Shown: in pieces, positions 9,580 through 19,572 of the stretch
Layout of the letters: each line of letters opens with the position of its first letter
How positions within the stretch are numbered: position 1 is the stretch's first letter
Assembly (NCBI GenBank): GCA_018267655.1
Contig: JAFDYB010000057.1
Location: 1 to 64,000 of the forward strand
Source: Bacteroidota bacterium
GTDB lineage: Bacteria > Bacteroidota > Bacteroidia > B-17B0 > Aurantibacillaceae
Length of the DNA stretch: 64,000 nt
Direction of reading: 5' to 3'
Notes under the pieces: model-generated
What the model was told of the DNA's origin: nothing
The model's database searches: none
What the model saw: only the letters and a program-made list of their open reading frames with translations
Translations under genes and position numbers: made by a program

Positions 9580-11991
9580 ATGAAAAAATTATCGCTTATT
9601 GCCCTTTTATCAGGGGCTTTACAATCTGAGGCACAAAACAGTGTTGAAGGAAAAATTATAGATAAAAAACGTGAAGCGGTACCTTATTGCCCAATAGCCT
9701 TGCTTAATAGTGCCGACAGTAGCATTGCAAAGGGCACAATAACAAATGAAAACGGAAAATTTGTTTTTGAAAATATTAAACCAAATAGTTATTTAATTAA
9801 AATAAATTATACAGGTTATACTGACACATTGTTCTCAATTGGTACTATTGACACTTTAAGAAAAGTAAATTTACAAGCTATCACACTAAAAGAAAGTTCG
9901 GTTAATTTAAATGAAGTTTCAGTTACTGTAATGAAAAAGCCAATGGAATTTAAAAATGGCAACATAATTGTAAATATAGATGGTAGCCCAATGGCTATTG
10001 GAAATACTGTTTATGACTTGCTCATGCGGCTTCCGGGTGTAATTGTAACTGATGGCGTAATTAGCATTCAAGGTAAATCGGGGGTTAAAGTGTTGATTGA
10101 CGATAGAGTGCAGCAACTTTCTGGCATACAATTAATGGCAGTGCTAAAAAGCATGAGCGCAAATTCAATTTTAAAAATCGAGATTTTAAAAAACCCTCCG
10201 GTTAAATACGATGCCGCTGGAAATGCAGGAATTATAAATATTGTAACAAAAAAAATAAACATAACCGGTTTTAGCGGAAGCGCAAATTTTTCAAATCAAC
10301 AAGGTTTTTACGATATACAAGCAGGTGGGATAACGCTAAATTATAAAGCTAAAAAAGTTACTTTTTTTAGTGGTATAAATATATACAACAATGGTCAGCG
10401 CAATGTAAATCATAAAGAAAGAGCTATAACCTATAATGGTAATACCACTATCGTGGACGAAATTTCATACACGCATGAAAAAGGGCCTTCGGCAAATATT
10501 TTTATTGGTGCAGATTGGTTTGTAAACGAAAAAAACACCATTGGCGTCAGAGTAGAGGACATACCCGGTAACGATCAATCCGTGCGCTATGGCAGTAGTG
10601 CTATAAGCGACAATTCATTGGGCTACAGCCAACTCAACTTTCAATCAAAAATTCCTAATTATTGGAATTATGTTTACACTAATATAAATGCTGAACACCG
10701 CTTTGACACACTAGGTACAAAATTAAAATTTAACGGCGATATATATAGCCCATATAATGATGAATACCCCGGTTCGTTTCAAAATAATTATATAACCGGA
10801 GCATTAGCTCCTATACCCCCAACCGACTTTAAAAACAGTAATACAATACGCTTAAATACTTTTATTGGGCGCTTAGATTTTGAAAAAAAGATTTTTAAAA
10901 CCATTAGTTTTGAGACAGGCCTTAAAGGTACGTTTGATAATATGAGCAGCAGTTACATATTACAAAATTTAAATAACATATCCGGGGCGTATATTACCGA
11001 TACTAATTTTACAAATACCTTTACATATAAAGATCAAATTTTAGCAGGCTACATAAATGCTCAAAGGCAGATTAAAAAATTTAATTTACAAGCAGGTTTA
11101 AGAGCGGAAAACACGAGCATACAAACATTAAGCATCTCAAAAGGCATTGCATATACACGGCAGTATTTTTATTTATTTCCAAATGCAAGCATTAGTTACA
11201 GTAAAAATGACAAACACACATTTCAATTTGCATTTAATAGAAGAATAGACAGGCCCGATTACAATAATTTTAACCCTTATAGGCAGTTTAATGGAAATAT
11301 ACTTAGTTATGGTATAGGCAATCCATTTTTATACCCTTCGTTAACCAGTAATATTGAACTCTCGCATAATTATAAAGGCGTTGTGGGAGGCTCTGTTTCA
11401 TACGCTCGTACTACAAATTTTATGATGGGATACGCCACACAAAACGATACTACAAAAGTAGCTGTTGGAAAAATAGGAAACTTACAACTTTTTGAAACAT
11501 TTGCTTTGTCTTCTTTTTTTCAAAAAGATATTGCAAAATGGTGGTCGCTTTCAATTAGCGCAACCGGTTACTTTTTTAAATTTACAGGCGTTTTAAATAA
11601 TGTTGATTACACACGCTCTGCGCCATCAGGTTACGCTAACATGTCGAACACAATTATTTTTCCAAAGGGCATTAAGGCTGAAATAAGCGGCGTTTATATA
11701 GCTCCATGGTTATCTGGCGCAAATGCAATAAGCAGTAGGTGGGCTGCAAATTTTGCAATAAAAAAATCGATGTTTAACGATAAATTAAATCTATCGGTAG
11801 GAATAAACGATATGTTTTTTACACTAGGAATACGTAATACAATGTATGTGCCGGGACAAACTTTTAAAGTAAACTACACCTTTGATTCGCGCCGTTACGT
11901 AGTGGGGTTAATATACACTTTTGGAAAAATTAAAATAGAAAAAAGAGAAATTAAAGGGAATGATGAGGATAAAAAACGGTTAGGACATTAA
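9580..11991 (+). CDS. TonB-dependent receptor-like outer membrane beta-barrel protein
   Basis: An 803-residue outer-membrane protein. After a signal peptide (about 1-18) comes a carboxypeptidase-regulatory-like domain (about 21-100; GKIIDKKREAVPYCPIALL, then GKFVFENIKPNSYLIKINYTGY). A plug-like domain follows (about 115-225; TVYDLLMRLPGV, GKSGVKVLIDDR). The rest is a beta-barrel of the OMP_b-brl_3 kind, with RRIDRPDYNNFNPYRQF and a closing region VGLIYTFGKIKIEKRE. These proteins are common in Bacteroidota, and many have no known ligand. No SusD-like partner lies next to it, so uptake of glycans is not supported. It is a monocistronic unit that meets the ABC transporter genes tail to tail. Confidence 0.85.
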   Translation: MKKLSLIALLSGALQSEAQNSVEGKIIDKKREAVPYCPIALLNSADSSIAKGTITNENGKFVFENIKPNSYLIKINYTGYTDTLFSIGTIDTLRKVNLQAITLKESSVNLNEVSVTVMKKPMEFKNGNIIVNIDGSPMAIGNTVYDLLMRLPGVIVTDGVISIQGKSGVKVLIDDRVQQLSGIQLMAVLKSMSANSILKIEILKNPPVKYDAAGNAGIINIVTKKINITGFSGSANFSNQQGFYDIQAGGITLNYKAKKVTFFSGINIYNNGQRNVNHKERAITYNGNTTIVDEISYTHEKGPSANIFIGADWFVNEKNTIGVRVEDIPGNDQSVRYGSSAISDNSLGYSQLNFQSKIPNYWNYVYTNINAEHRFDTLGTKLKFNGDIYSPYNDEYPGSFQNNYITGALAPIPPTDFKNSNTIRLNTFIGRLDFEKKIFKTISFETGLKGTFDNMSSSYILQNLNNISGAYITDTNFTNTFTYKDQILAGYINAQRQIKKFNLQAGLRAENTSIQTLSISKGIAYTRQYFYLFPNASISYSKNDKHTFQFAFNRRIDRPDYNNFNPYRQFNGNILSYGIGNPFLYPSLTSNIELSHNYKGVVGGSVSYARTTNFMMGYATQNDTTKVAVGKIGNLQLFETFALSSFFQKDIAKWWSLSISATGYFFKFTGVLNNVDYTRSAPSGYANMSNTIIFPKGIKAEISGVYIAPWLSGANAISSRWAANFAIKKSMFNDKLNLSVGINDMFFTLGIRNTMYVPGQTFKVNYTFDSRRYVVGLIYTFGKIKIEKREIKGNDEDKKRLGH

Positions 11992-12007
11992 TCCACACAG
12001 TTTTAAT

Positions 12008-12688
12008 TTACACTAAACCCAATTTTTCAATTTTATTTCCAACAGTTAGTTGTTTCATTTCCTTTTCTAACTTACCAAAATCTTCTTTTTGAACCGACTT
12101 AACAAAATTTCCATTGCTTAGTAGGTGAATTTCATCACATGTATCGCTTAAAGTTGAAAATATATGAGATGAAATAATTACTGTTTTGCCAAGACCTTTT
12201 AGTTTAAGAATTATTTCAGTTATGATAATATTACTTTGTATATCTACTCCGTTAAATGGCTCGTCGAGTACAAAAAAATCATTGCCCTGTAAAAGAATTG
12301 CTGTTAGCGCCAGTTTCTTTTTCATTCCTGTTGAATAAGTATGCGCGTACCTGGCTAAAGGCAAATCAAATATATTTCGACTTGTAATATCTGCAATTTT
12401 TACACTTCTTGCATTACACAATAATTGAATATACTCTTTTCCGGTAATTTTAGAAAAAAAGAATGGCTCTGTAAATAATATACCAAGATGGTTTTTAAGA
12501 GGATGAGGAACAGATTGTATTTTTCCTTCATAAGATTCTAAGCCTGCAATACAACGAAAAAAAGTAGTTTTTCCTGCGCCGTTTTCACCAACAATACCAT
12601 AAACTTTCCCTTTTTCAAATTGAATGTTTATATTTTTGAGAACTTCATTTGTACCAAATTTTTTTATCAGATTTCTAATTTCTATCAT
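12008..12688 (-). CDS. ABC transporter ATP-binding protein
   Basis: A 226-residue ABC ATPase with Walker A GENGAGKTT (34-42), a degenerate signature YSTGMKKKL (118-126) and Walker B FFVLDEP (138-144), followed by SSHIFSTL with the switch histidine. The ATG overlaps the TGA of the upstream permease gene by 4 bases (ATGA), so they form one transporter. The layout resembles ABC-2 exporters of the CcmA/YxlF kind. The substrate is unknown; a drug, peptide or lipid exporter are all possible. Confidence 0.88.
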   Translation of the reverse strand: MIEIRNLIKKFGTNEVLKNINIQFEKGKVYGIVGENGAGKTTFFRCIAGLESYEGKIQSVPHPLKNHLGILFTEPFFFSKITGKEYIQLLCNARSVKIADITSRNIFDLPLARYAHTYSTGMKKKLALTAILLQGNDFFVLDEPFNGVDIQSNIIITEIILKLKGLGKTVIISSHIFSTLSDTCDEIHLLSNGNFVKSVQKEDFGKLEKEMKQLTVGNKIEKLGLV

Positions 12689-13605
12689 TCTAATACTGTA
12701 TTAAGTTGGGCTTCTGCTTTTTTGAAAAAATAGGGTATAAATATAGTAAGCAAAAACGGGAACATAATGCAGGTAGCAAATATAATCCCAAACCCAATAT
12801 TAATTTCATTTGGGTATGTAGAGTATTTACCAAGTATCATTAAAATTAAAAAAGCCATGCCAATTAAGAAAGTAAGCAAGAATGTATCAATATTTTGGTG
12901 AAAAAAAACGCTAAGAATTACTAGTGCCGGTAAAATCAACAAGGTTGAAAATTGTAATAAAATTTTTATTTTACGGTATAAAAAGGTTTTTGCGTTTACA
13001 TTATATATCCAAATAAAATATTCGTTTTCTGGTTTTTGATAATAACTTAATATGATTGTAAATATCACTATCATTGCAAAAACACCAACTTTGTAGTTTT
13101 CAGCTGCAAATACAGATATAATAGACATAAAATATGCAATAAAAAACAAATAAAATGTTTTTCTAAATCCAATTACAAATTCAAATGGTTTTTTTGAAAA
13201 GGGAGTCCAAATAGTAAAATTTATATGTGTACGAAAGTTTATAAGTGCTAAAATAATTATTAACACAAACAATATGCTTGCTGTAATAAACAAATGCTTA
13301 TAAAGCATAAAAAATATAAAAGGTATAGAGCAAATGAGGTTTTCTAAAATTCTAATTTTTTTAAATTGTAAACTACCAAAACAGATTTTTAGAAATTCGC
13401 CCCTTTGAGTTTCTGAAAGTTTTCCTATGAGTATTAAAGCAAAAAACAAATAAATGTATTGAGCATATTCTGTTTTACGAAAAAGATAAATTGAAAGTCC
13501 CACAAAAATAAGGGTCAAAAGCACGTAAGCAAATAAAGGTGTAATACCGGTATCTTTAAACTTACGGTTTATCATTTTATATTGAAGTTTAAAATATGCT
13601 ACCAT
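12685..13605 (-). CDS. multi-pass membrane protein, probable ABC-2 type permease
   Basis: The 306-residue protein is almost entirely hydrophobic helices (about eight or nine), with basic loops between them. It has no motif that I can name. Because its stop codon overlaps the start of the ATPase gene, it is most likely the membrane half of that exporter. The N-terminal stretch MVAYFKLQYKMINRKFKDTG, preceding the first helix, resembles the cytosolic leader of Bacteroidota ABC-2 permeases. The ATG lies 35 bases after the end of the small membrane-protein gene upstream, and all three may be one operon. Confidence 0.7.
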   Translation of the reverse strand: MVAYFKLQYKMINRKFKDTGITPLFAYVLLTLIFVGLSIYLFRKTEYAQYIYLFFALILIGKLSETQRGEFLKICFGSLQFKKIRILENLICSIPFIFFMLYKHLFITASILFVLIIILALINFRTHINFTIWTPFSKKPFEFVIGFRKTFYLFFIAYFMSIISVFAAENYKVGVFAMIVIFTIILSYYQKPENEYFIWIYNVNAKTFLYRKIKILLQFSTLLILPALVILSVFFHQNIDTFLLTFLIGMAFLILMILGKYSTYPNEINIGFGIIFATCIMFPFLLTIFIPYFFKKAEAQLNTVLE

Positions 13606-13639
13606 GATATAGTTTACATAGTTTATAAAGCATCATGCT

Positions 13640-14161
13640 CTAACTACCAACTTTACGTTTTGCCCTAATTTGATAAAATATAGCAATTATAATTCCAACT
13701 ACGCCACCTATATGTGTAAATTCGCTCATGGTAGCTACTGCAATAAAGTCATTTCTGTTAATGATTTTAGTTGGTACATGCCAATTAACGCTGTAGTGGG
13801 CCATATAAATCCCACCAAATACTAATCCTATTATACCTATTGCTATTGCAATTAAAAACACTAAACCAATTGAGTTAGCTACTATTTTCAACATTTTTGC
13901 TTGTCGTATAATTAAGCCCTCTACACCTAAAATAAAACCAATAATTAAGCCTGCCCACCAATTTGATAACCAGCCAATAGTGGCTACACCCAATAATGTA
14001 GGCGTATTAGAATCAATATTATAGTGTAAAAATTTATAATCAATAAAATACTCGGCATTAATTATATAAATAAATAAATTGTAAACAATTCCGAGTAAGC
14101 CGGATATAATTGGCGTTATTGCAACAGCTAAAAGCAATACTCCAAATTTTTTAGTAGTCAT
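13640..14161 (-). CDS. small multi-pass membrane protein of unknown function
   Basis: From the ATG at 14161 this is a 173-residue protein with four hydrophobic helices, which read as FGVLLLAVAITPIISGLLGI, WWAGLIIGFILGVEGLI, ANSIGLVFLIAIAIGIIGL and IGGVVGIIIAIFYQI. It ends in a short basic tail (RAKRKVGS). A TTG at 14224 would add 21 basic residues, but there is no reason to prefer it. I do not recognise the family. It lies upstream of the ABC-2 exporter pair on the same strand, 34 bases away, so an accessory role in that transporter is possible but unproven. Confidence 0.6.
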   Translation of the reverse strand: MTTKKFGVLLLAVAITPIISGLLGIVYNLFIYIINAEYFIDYKFLHYNIDSNTPTLLGVATIGWLSNWWAGLIIGFILGVEGLIIRQAKMLKIVANSIGLVFLIAIAIGIIGLVFGGIYMAHYSVNWHVPTKIINRNDFIAVATMSEFTHIGGVVGIIIAIFYQIRAKRKVGS

Positions 14162-14348
14162 AAAAGAAATATTAGTTGAACGAATTAATTTTAATTTCAA
14201 TTTGTTTTGATGCCTAATATTCAATTAAAAACTAGAACTAAACCAACAACAAAACAACTTGAATAATCACAAATTATGTGTTGATTTAAAGTTACGCAAT
14301 AATTAAAAAACCAAAGTGTTTATTAAGCGAAAAATTATGTTAAATTAT

Positions 14349-16682
14349 TTAATTCTTTACAAATCGTATTGTTTTACTTTGGTTGTTTTTAGAAATTACT
14401 TTTACAAAATAAATTCCATTTGAAAATCTTGAAACATCAAAATTTGCAGACTGTTCTCCATCAATAAAGTTTTGACTAAGTATAGATTTACCTAGCACAT
14501 CAACTACACTAATAGAAGATATTTCACTTTGATTTAATGCTATGGTAATATTATCATTTGATGGATTTGGGTAGAGTAATACATTTTGTAAATCTATTCC
14601 GGTTGTTTTAATTCCGGTAACTGCATTTGCAGAAATATTAATGTCGTCTATATAAAGCCACTCGCCCCAATCAGATACGTTTACAAAAGCAAAAAGTACG
14701 TTTGATTGTCCTGAGAGTGCCGAAACATTTACCGCATCTACCCTCCACTGGCTTGATGATGCAGGTGCCCAGCCAACTGAGGTATTGGTTGCAGTTGGAG
14801 CGGTAGCTAAAACCGTTCCGGTTTTTTTATAAATCTGGTGCCATGTTGCGCCGCAATCAGTTGAATACTTAACTTCTAGTGTATCGGCATATAGTGTTGA
14901 ACTGTAAGTCATAGGGGCATAGGCAACAGCAAAACTTAAAGATGCTGAACCGATGGAAGTAAAATCATAATTTTTAGTTACAAACCAATCTACCCTTCCT
15001 GTCATATCAGTTGTATTATCTCCATTAAAATTATTAAAAGCAATGCAGTTAGTTCCGGTATGTGCTACGGTACTATTTACAGTCCATGCACAATCATTAT
15101 TTGGGTTGTATAAAGTCCAGCCATTCGGCAAACTCATTGAGCTTTCAAAACCTTCAATTAAAGGTAAGGCTAAAGGAGCTCCATTTATATTAAACAATAC
15201 GCTTGACTTGTCATTTAATGGGTTTGCATCTGTTACACCATTTGGCATACTTGTAGCGCTTGTAAAGGTATGTGTACCTGCACCTGAAACAGCCATTGAT
15301 GGCAATATTACATTTATGGTTGAGCCGGTAATAAGTACGCCTGTCCATGTATAAGTTGAATTTGCGGTATTATCAATATTATAAGTAATTAAACATTTTT
15401 TTAAAGTATCGGCACCAAAATTTTTTAAAATAACTGTGGGCGATATACTAAAAGAACAAGACGTACCCGATGGATTTACAATTGCACTTATTCCTGAATC
15501 ATCATTGGTTGTTGCCATAGGCTTTATGCCTATTAAGGCTTCTTGGCCTTGAACAGGATTATAACCACTCGAGGTAGTAAGGTTTGAAAGTGGAAAGTAA
15601 CCATCATCTTGGCCACCCCAACCCCAGTTCATGTGAAAATTATCGTTTGAATCAAAACCATCGCATACCCAAGTATGCCCGCCTTGGCTTGGGTCATTAC
15701 CAACATATTGTATTGGGCGACCAATATTTAATTCGTTTCTTAAAAGCGCAACCCAAGCTGAATCTGTATAATTTGACTTTGATAATCCTTGTATTGTGGT
15801 GGGATCGTAGCTAAAATAAGTTGTGTAAGAATTTTGAGCGCATATAGGATTATCGGCAGAAATAACCCATGCGCCACTCCCATTAGGACCATAATCCATA
15901 TTTACACTAACACCACATTGGTACATCAATTGCGCTACAGGTGGATTTGGACCACTTACGTTTAAAGGCATAGCAGACCAGTTGTAAGATGTAATTCCGA
16001 AATTTGCAGATAATGTTCCATACTGTGTTGAAAATCCAGAGCCTGTACAATCGCAATATGAAGCAGAGCTTGTTCCGGCAGCAGGATAATTCCAAAATTT
16101 CATTATTTGAGCCATTGCAGTAGCAACACACCCGGTAACAGCTTGATTGCTTCCTACGCCCGGGCACGAATCGTTATAAAAAGGTAATTGATTCCAAGTA
16201 GTTGAAATAAGAGGTGCAACACTCATGGTTGAGTTATTATTGTTTTTGTTTTTTAAATTTGATGTTTTTCCAAAATTTCCACTCCATTCATTTTTAATGG
16301 CATTGGTTGCGGTTATATTTGCAGATCTGATAGTTTCAATTTCATTAGCACGGCGTTTCATCCAATTACCTATAGTGCTACCGTTTACAGGTATAACATA
16401 TTTTTTTTGAGTAGAATACCCGAGTATGGGGCGTGTTGCATCTTCAGCAGATACGATTACAAAACCATCATTTGTATTAACGTTAAACACATAGTAAATA
16501 GCCTGTCCTGTTTTTGACAATTCAGTATGAAATAGATTTAAATTATTTATTGGTTTGTTTGAATGTTGGTTGTAAAACATTGATGCCAAATTTTTTGCAT
16601 CACTGATAGGCACCACCGCAGCTTTTGTAGTTATTGTTATTAATACAAATGCCACAATAAAGTAAATGTTTCTTTTTTTCAT
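14349..16682 (-). CDS. C10 (streptopain-like) cysteine peptidase with T9SS sorting domain
   Basis: A 777-residue secreted peptidase. Signal peptide about 1-21; Spi/SpeB-type propeptide about 25-120 (GQAIYYVFNVNTNDGFVIVS); peptidase C10 domain about 155-385 with nucleophile Cys185 (QAVTGCVATAMAQI) and catalytic His336 (GGHTWVCDGFD), then HMNWGWGGQDDGYF. A CARDB-like stretch (about 395-500) and a MAM-like jelly-roll domain (about 510-690; LPLIEGFES, YIDDINISA) follow. The last 80 residues form a type A T9SS sorting domain (LYPNPSNDNITI, then GIYFVKVISKNNQSK, ending IRFVKN). It should be exported through T9SS and anchored or released at the cell surface. It was complete and shows no broken motif. 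Confidence 0.93.
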   Translation of the reverse strand: MKKRNIYFIVAFVLITITTKAAVVPISDAKNLASMFYNQHSNKPINNLNLFHTELSKTGQAIYYVFNVNTNDGFVIVSAEDATRPILGYSTQKKYVIPVNGSTIGNWMKRRANEIETIRSANITATNAIKNEWSGNFGKTSNLKNKNNNNSTMSVAPLISTTWNQLPFYNDSCPGVGSNQAVTGCVATAMAQIMKFWNYPAAGTSSASYCDCTGSGFSTQYGTLSANFGITSYNWSAMPLNVSGPNPPVAQLMYQCGVSVNMDYGPNGSGAWVISADNPICAQNSYTTYFSYDPTTIQGLSKSNYTDSAWVALLRNELNIGRPIQYVGNDPSQGGHTWVCDGFDSNDNFHMNWGWGGQDDGYFPLSNLTTSSGYNPVQGQEALIGIKPMATTNDDSGISAIVNPSGTSCSFSISPTVILKNFGADTLKKCLITYNIDNTANSTYTWTGVLITGSTINVILPSMAVSGAGTHTFTSATSMPNGVTDANPLNDKSSVLFNINGAPLALPLIEGFESSMSLPNGWTLYNPNNDCAWTVNSTVAHTGTNCIAFNNFNGDNTTDMTGRVDWFVTKNYDFTSIGSASLSFAVAYAPMTYSSTLYADTLEVKYSTDCGATWHQIYKKTGTVLATAPTATNTSVGWAPASSSQWRVDAVNVSALSGQSNVLFAFVNVSDWGEWLYIDDINISANAVTGIKTTGIDLQNVLLYPNPSNDNITIALNQSEISSISVVDVLGKSILSQNFIDGEQSANFDVSRFSNGIYFVKVISKNNQSKTIRFVKN

Positions 16683-16819
16683 GAGGTAAAGTTTTAGGTT
16701 AATAATATAAAATCCTTACTACGAATGTAATAAATAATCAAACAAAATGCAAGTTAATTTACATAAGCGAGAATATTTGAAGATAAGCGGAAGTGAATTT
16801 GTTAAAAAACTAGCGTTGA

Positions 16820-16837
16820 TTTTTTAATATTAAAAAA
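16820..16837 (-). terminator. perfect AT palindrome after the LytTR regulator gene
   Basis: T6-AATATT-A6 is an 18-base perfect palindrome beginning 9 bases beyond the minus-strand stop of the regulator gene at 16847. On the minus strand it could form an A/T stem-loop at the end of that transcript. All-AT stems are weak, so the terminator call is tentative. Confidence 0.3.
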
Positions 16838-16846
16838 TTCGGTATT

Positions 16847-17590
16847 TTATTTTGGTGATACTGCTCTATGTCTTATAAATTCAGAAAAGTCTTGTATTCT
16901 AGCTTTACTAACTTGCACTCGGGAGCCATCACCCAAAATAACTTCGCCGCCTTCATGGTTACTATACTCTTTAATAAAATTTACATTAATAAGTGCTGAG
17001 CGATGAATTCTAAAAAAATCAGTTGAAGGTAGAATTGCTTCAAATTCTTTTAATGTTTTACTGGCAACAATTTTCTTTTGACCATTTAAGTATATATTAG
17101 TGTAGTTGTCGCTTGCTTCAAGCCACACAATATCTTTTAAATCAACCAAGGTAAAACCTTTGCTGTGAGATATAAGCACTAAGTTTTTATCGCCCTCTTG
17201 TTTTGATTGATGTGAGGGTTTATTATCAAAATATTGAATTACTTTTTTAATAGCGCTTTGCAGTTCGCTTAACATCAAGGGCTTTAAAAGGTAATCGGTA
17301 GCACCCGCTTTTACAGCATTTATACCATGTTCGCTATATGCCGTTAAAAATATTACGCAAAAATCTCGTTCATAAATTCCCTCCAGCATTTGAAAGCCAT
17401 TCATGCCGGGCATATTAATGTCAAGAAATATAAGATTTGGTTTAAGTTCTTGAATTTTTAATTTTCCCTCAATACCATTTGAGGCTTCACCTATAACTTC
17501 AACTTCTGGACAGTAGTTTTGAAGCATGCTTTTAGTGTTGTTTCTACTGTCTTCTTCATCATCAATTATTAATGTTCTATATTTTTGCAT
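16847..17590 (-). CDS. LytTR-family DNA-binding response regulator
   Basis: A 247-residue regulator of the AgrA/LytR type. The receiver domain (about 4-120) has the acidic pair IIDDEED, the phosphoacceptor Asp57 in IFLDINMPGMNG, Thr in FLTAYSEHG and the conserved lysine in ATDYLLKPLML. The LytTR DNA-binding domain (about 140-240) shows the ILWLEA-like DIVWLEASDNYTNIYL, FFRIHRSALINV and LGDGSRVQVSK. Its histidine kinase partner (usually a LytS/7TMR-type kinase) is not adjacent. This makes it an orphan within this window; targets are unknown. A perfect AT palindrome follows the stop codon. Confidence 0.93.
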   Translation of the reverse strand: MQKYRTLIIDDEEDSRNNTKSMLQNYCPEVEVIGEASNGIEGKLKIQELKPNLIFLDINMPGMNGFQMLEGIYERDFCVIFLTAYSEHGINAVKAGATDYLLKPLMLSELQSAIKKVIQYFDNKPSHQSKQEGDKNLVLISHSKGFTLVDLKDIVWLEASDNYTNIYLNGQKKIVASKTLKEFEAILPSTDFFRIHRSALINVNFIKEYSNHEGGEVILGDGSRVQVSKARIQDFSEFIRHRAVSPK

Positions 17591-17731
17591 AACAATTTTT
17601 CACTAAAGTAATCATTAAATCTACTAAAAATAAATGACTTATCAAAACATAGCTTTGATTGAGTGAATCGACTTTTTGTAAAGATGAGAAAAATTTTAAA
17701 ACAATTTGTTTGTGAAAAATACTGCTTGCAA

Positions 17732-18394
17732 TTATTGAATTTTTATTTGCCCAATATTTATTTGACTAGGATAATAATTATGAAGTATGCCAAATAAGCC
17801 AAAGCCTATAACCAATCCACAAGTGCCTCCTATAACGGATTGTATGCGCCTTTTTTGGCGTGCTACGCGCTCGTATCCTAATATATATCCATCACTTTCA
17901 ACATAAGCCGGATTACTGATAGTTTTTGCTTTTATTCTAACTTTAGGTAGCCCGCAAAGGGCTAAAAAGCTATAAGGTAAAATGGGCGAGAAAAAAGAAC
18001 CCGCCATACCACCAACTATTCCACATATTCCAGAGCCAATAAGAGCACCCCTTGCAGTAAAGCCTTTATGAGCATCGCGTTCACCTTTCATAAACATCCA
18101 CATTTCGTCGCGTGTAAACCAATTGTGTTTTAGTGAATCTTGTTCGTAATAAAATCGTTTAAAGCCATTTGAATAACGAACCATGTATAATTGATCCCAT
18201 TCATAGTGAATGCGTTTTGGTTTGTTTTTTATGGTATCAATAATAGTAACAGCGCCTAAAAGTGTATCATATACATGATGCGGTACAATTTTTCCATTCA
18301 TAAGATAAATGGTGTCTTTTGTTGATTGACTATACAGCGCTTTTCCGAAAAAAAGTAAACAAGTTATAAAGAAGATAAGCTTGTGCTTAAACAT
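17732..18394 (-). CDS. secreted/membrane protein with glycine-rich helices, unknown function
   Basis: A 220-residue protein with a signal peptide (about 1-22), a beta-rich extracytoplasmic region that contains DTIYLMNGKIVPHHVYDT and a strongly charged KRFYYEQD stretch, then two glycine-rich hydrophobic segments (about 113-145, ARGALIGSGICGIVGGMAGS; and about 188-207). The loop between them carries YILGYERVARQKRR. The same architecture occurs in the unrelated-position gene at 50064-50735. I recognise it as a type of Bacteroidota hypothetical protein without known function. It lies 11 bases downstream of mqnC and may share its transcript. Confidence 0.65.
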   Translation of the reverse strand: MFKHKLIFFITCLLFFGKALYSQSTKDTIYLMNGKIVPHHVYDTLLGAVTIIDTIKNKPKRIHYEWDQLYMVRYSNGFKRFYYEQDSLKHNWFTRDEMWMFMKGERDAHKGFTARGALIGSGICGIVGGMAGSFFSPILPYSFLALCGLPKVRIKAKTISNPAYVESDGYILGYERVARQKRRIQSVIGGTCGLVIGFGLFGILHNYYPSQINIGQIKIQ

Positions 18395-18405
18395 GTTTAA
18401 AGGGT

Positions 18406-19533
18406 TTAATAATTAATTACTTGTTCTACAATATTTTCGGGAAGTTGCCTTTCTTCGTATTGCTGGTTTCTTAATTGAGGTTCAAACCCTGCTTCTTTAA
18501 TAGCTTCTTGAATTTGTTTATAAGTAAAACGATGTGGTGCTCCTGCAGCGCTTACTACGTTTTCTTCAAGCATAATGCTGCCAAAATCGTTTGCGCCGCC
18601 ATGTAAGCATATTTGTGCCGTGGCTTTTCCTACGGTAAGCCAACTTGCCTGTATGTTTTCAATGTTTGGAAGCATCATTCTACAAAGTGCAATCATACGA
18701 ATATATTCATCGGCAGAAGTGTTATTGTTTATCCCTTTTACTTTTTTTAATAAAGTGCCATCGTCTTGAAATGGCCATGGTATAAAGGCTAAAAATCCTT
18801 TTGCATGTTTTGGTTTTTCTGCTTGAACTTCTCTTAACCAAACCAAATGTTCAAAACGTTCGTATATACTTTCAACGTGTCCAAACATCATAGTTGCGCT
18901 GGTGGTTAAATTAAGTTGATGGGCTGCACGCATTATATCGAGCCATTCACGTCCTGTGCATTTTCCTTTACTTATGAGGCGTCTTACTCTGTCATTTAAT
19001 ATTTCTGCACCGGCACCGGGAAGACTATCTAAACCGGCATCAATTAAAGCTTGTAAAACTTTTGCATGTGTGCTTTTTTCAAGCTTTGTTATGTGAGCTA
19101 TTTCCGGTGGACCAAGAGCATGTAGTTTTAAATTTGGAAATAAACGTTTTAATTCTTTAAATAAATCTACATAATAGCTTAATCCTAAATTGGGATGATG
19201 CCCGCCTTGTAACAAAAGTTGCTCGCCTCCATATTTAAATGTTTCTTCTATTTTTCGTTTATACGTTTCTATGTCTGTAATGTACGATTCGGCATGACCC
19301 GGTATGCGATAAAAATTACAAAATTTACAATTAGCAGTACAAACATTAGTTGTATTAGCATTTCTATCAATTAACCAAGTAACTTTTTTTGAATTATTTT
19401 TTTTTTGATTTCGTAATTCGTTGGCAACAAACATTAAATCAGCAGTTGCGGCTTGTTCGTACAAGAGCACACCTTCTTCAATACTTAAAAAATCTTGTGC
19501 GAGCGCTTTACTTAATAACGAATCTACTTCCAT
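18406..19533 (-). CDS. mqnC: cyclic dehypoxanthine futalosine synthase
   Basis: A radical SAM enzyme of 375 residues in the futalosine pathway; it cyclises dehypoxanthine futalosine on the way to menaquinone. The [4Fe-4S] site is CTANCKFC (Cys65, Cys69, Cys72). Family-typical blocks include WLIDRNANTTNVC, LLQGGHHPNLGLSYYVDLF, DSLPGAGAEIL, TTSATMMFGHVES, FIPWPFQ and GANDFGSIMLEENVVSAAG. MqnE and CofH are related, but the RN-x-NxTNVC start and the overall match favour MqnC. The partner genes mqnB and mqnD lie about 21 kb away (39.5-41.0 kb); mqnA and mqnE are not in the window. Confidence 0.9.
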   Translation of the reverse strand: MEVDSLLSKALAQDFLSIEEGVLLYEQAATADLMFVANELRNQKKNNSKKVTWLIDRNANTTNVCTANCKFCNFYRIPGHAESYITDIETYKRKIEETFKYGGEQLLLQGGHHPNLGLSYYVDLFKELKRLFPNLKLHALGPPEIAHITKLEKSTHAKVLQALIDAGLDSLPGAGAEILNDRVRRLISKGKCTGREWLDIMRAAHQLNLTTSATMMFGHVESIYERFEHLVWLREVQAEKPKHAKGFLAFIPWPFQDDGTLLKKVKGINNNTSADEYIRMIALCRMMLPNIENIQASWLTVGKATAQICLHGGANDFGSIMLEENVVSAAGAPHRFTYKQIQEAIKEAGFEPQLRNQQYEERQLPENIVEQVINY

Positions 19534-19572
19534 TTGCTAAAGTTAGTAAAGATTTTTAAGCTGCGTAAAATG

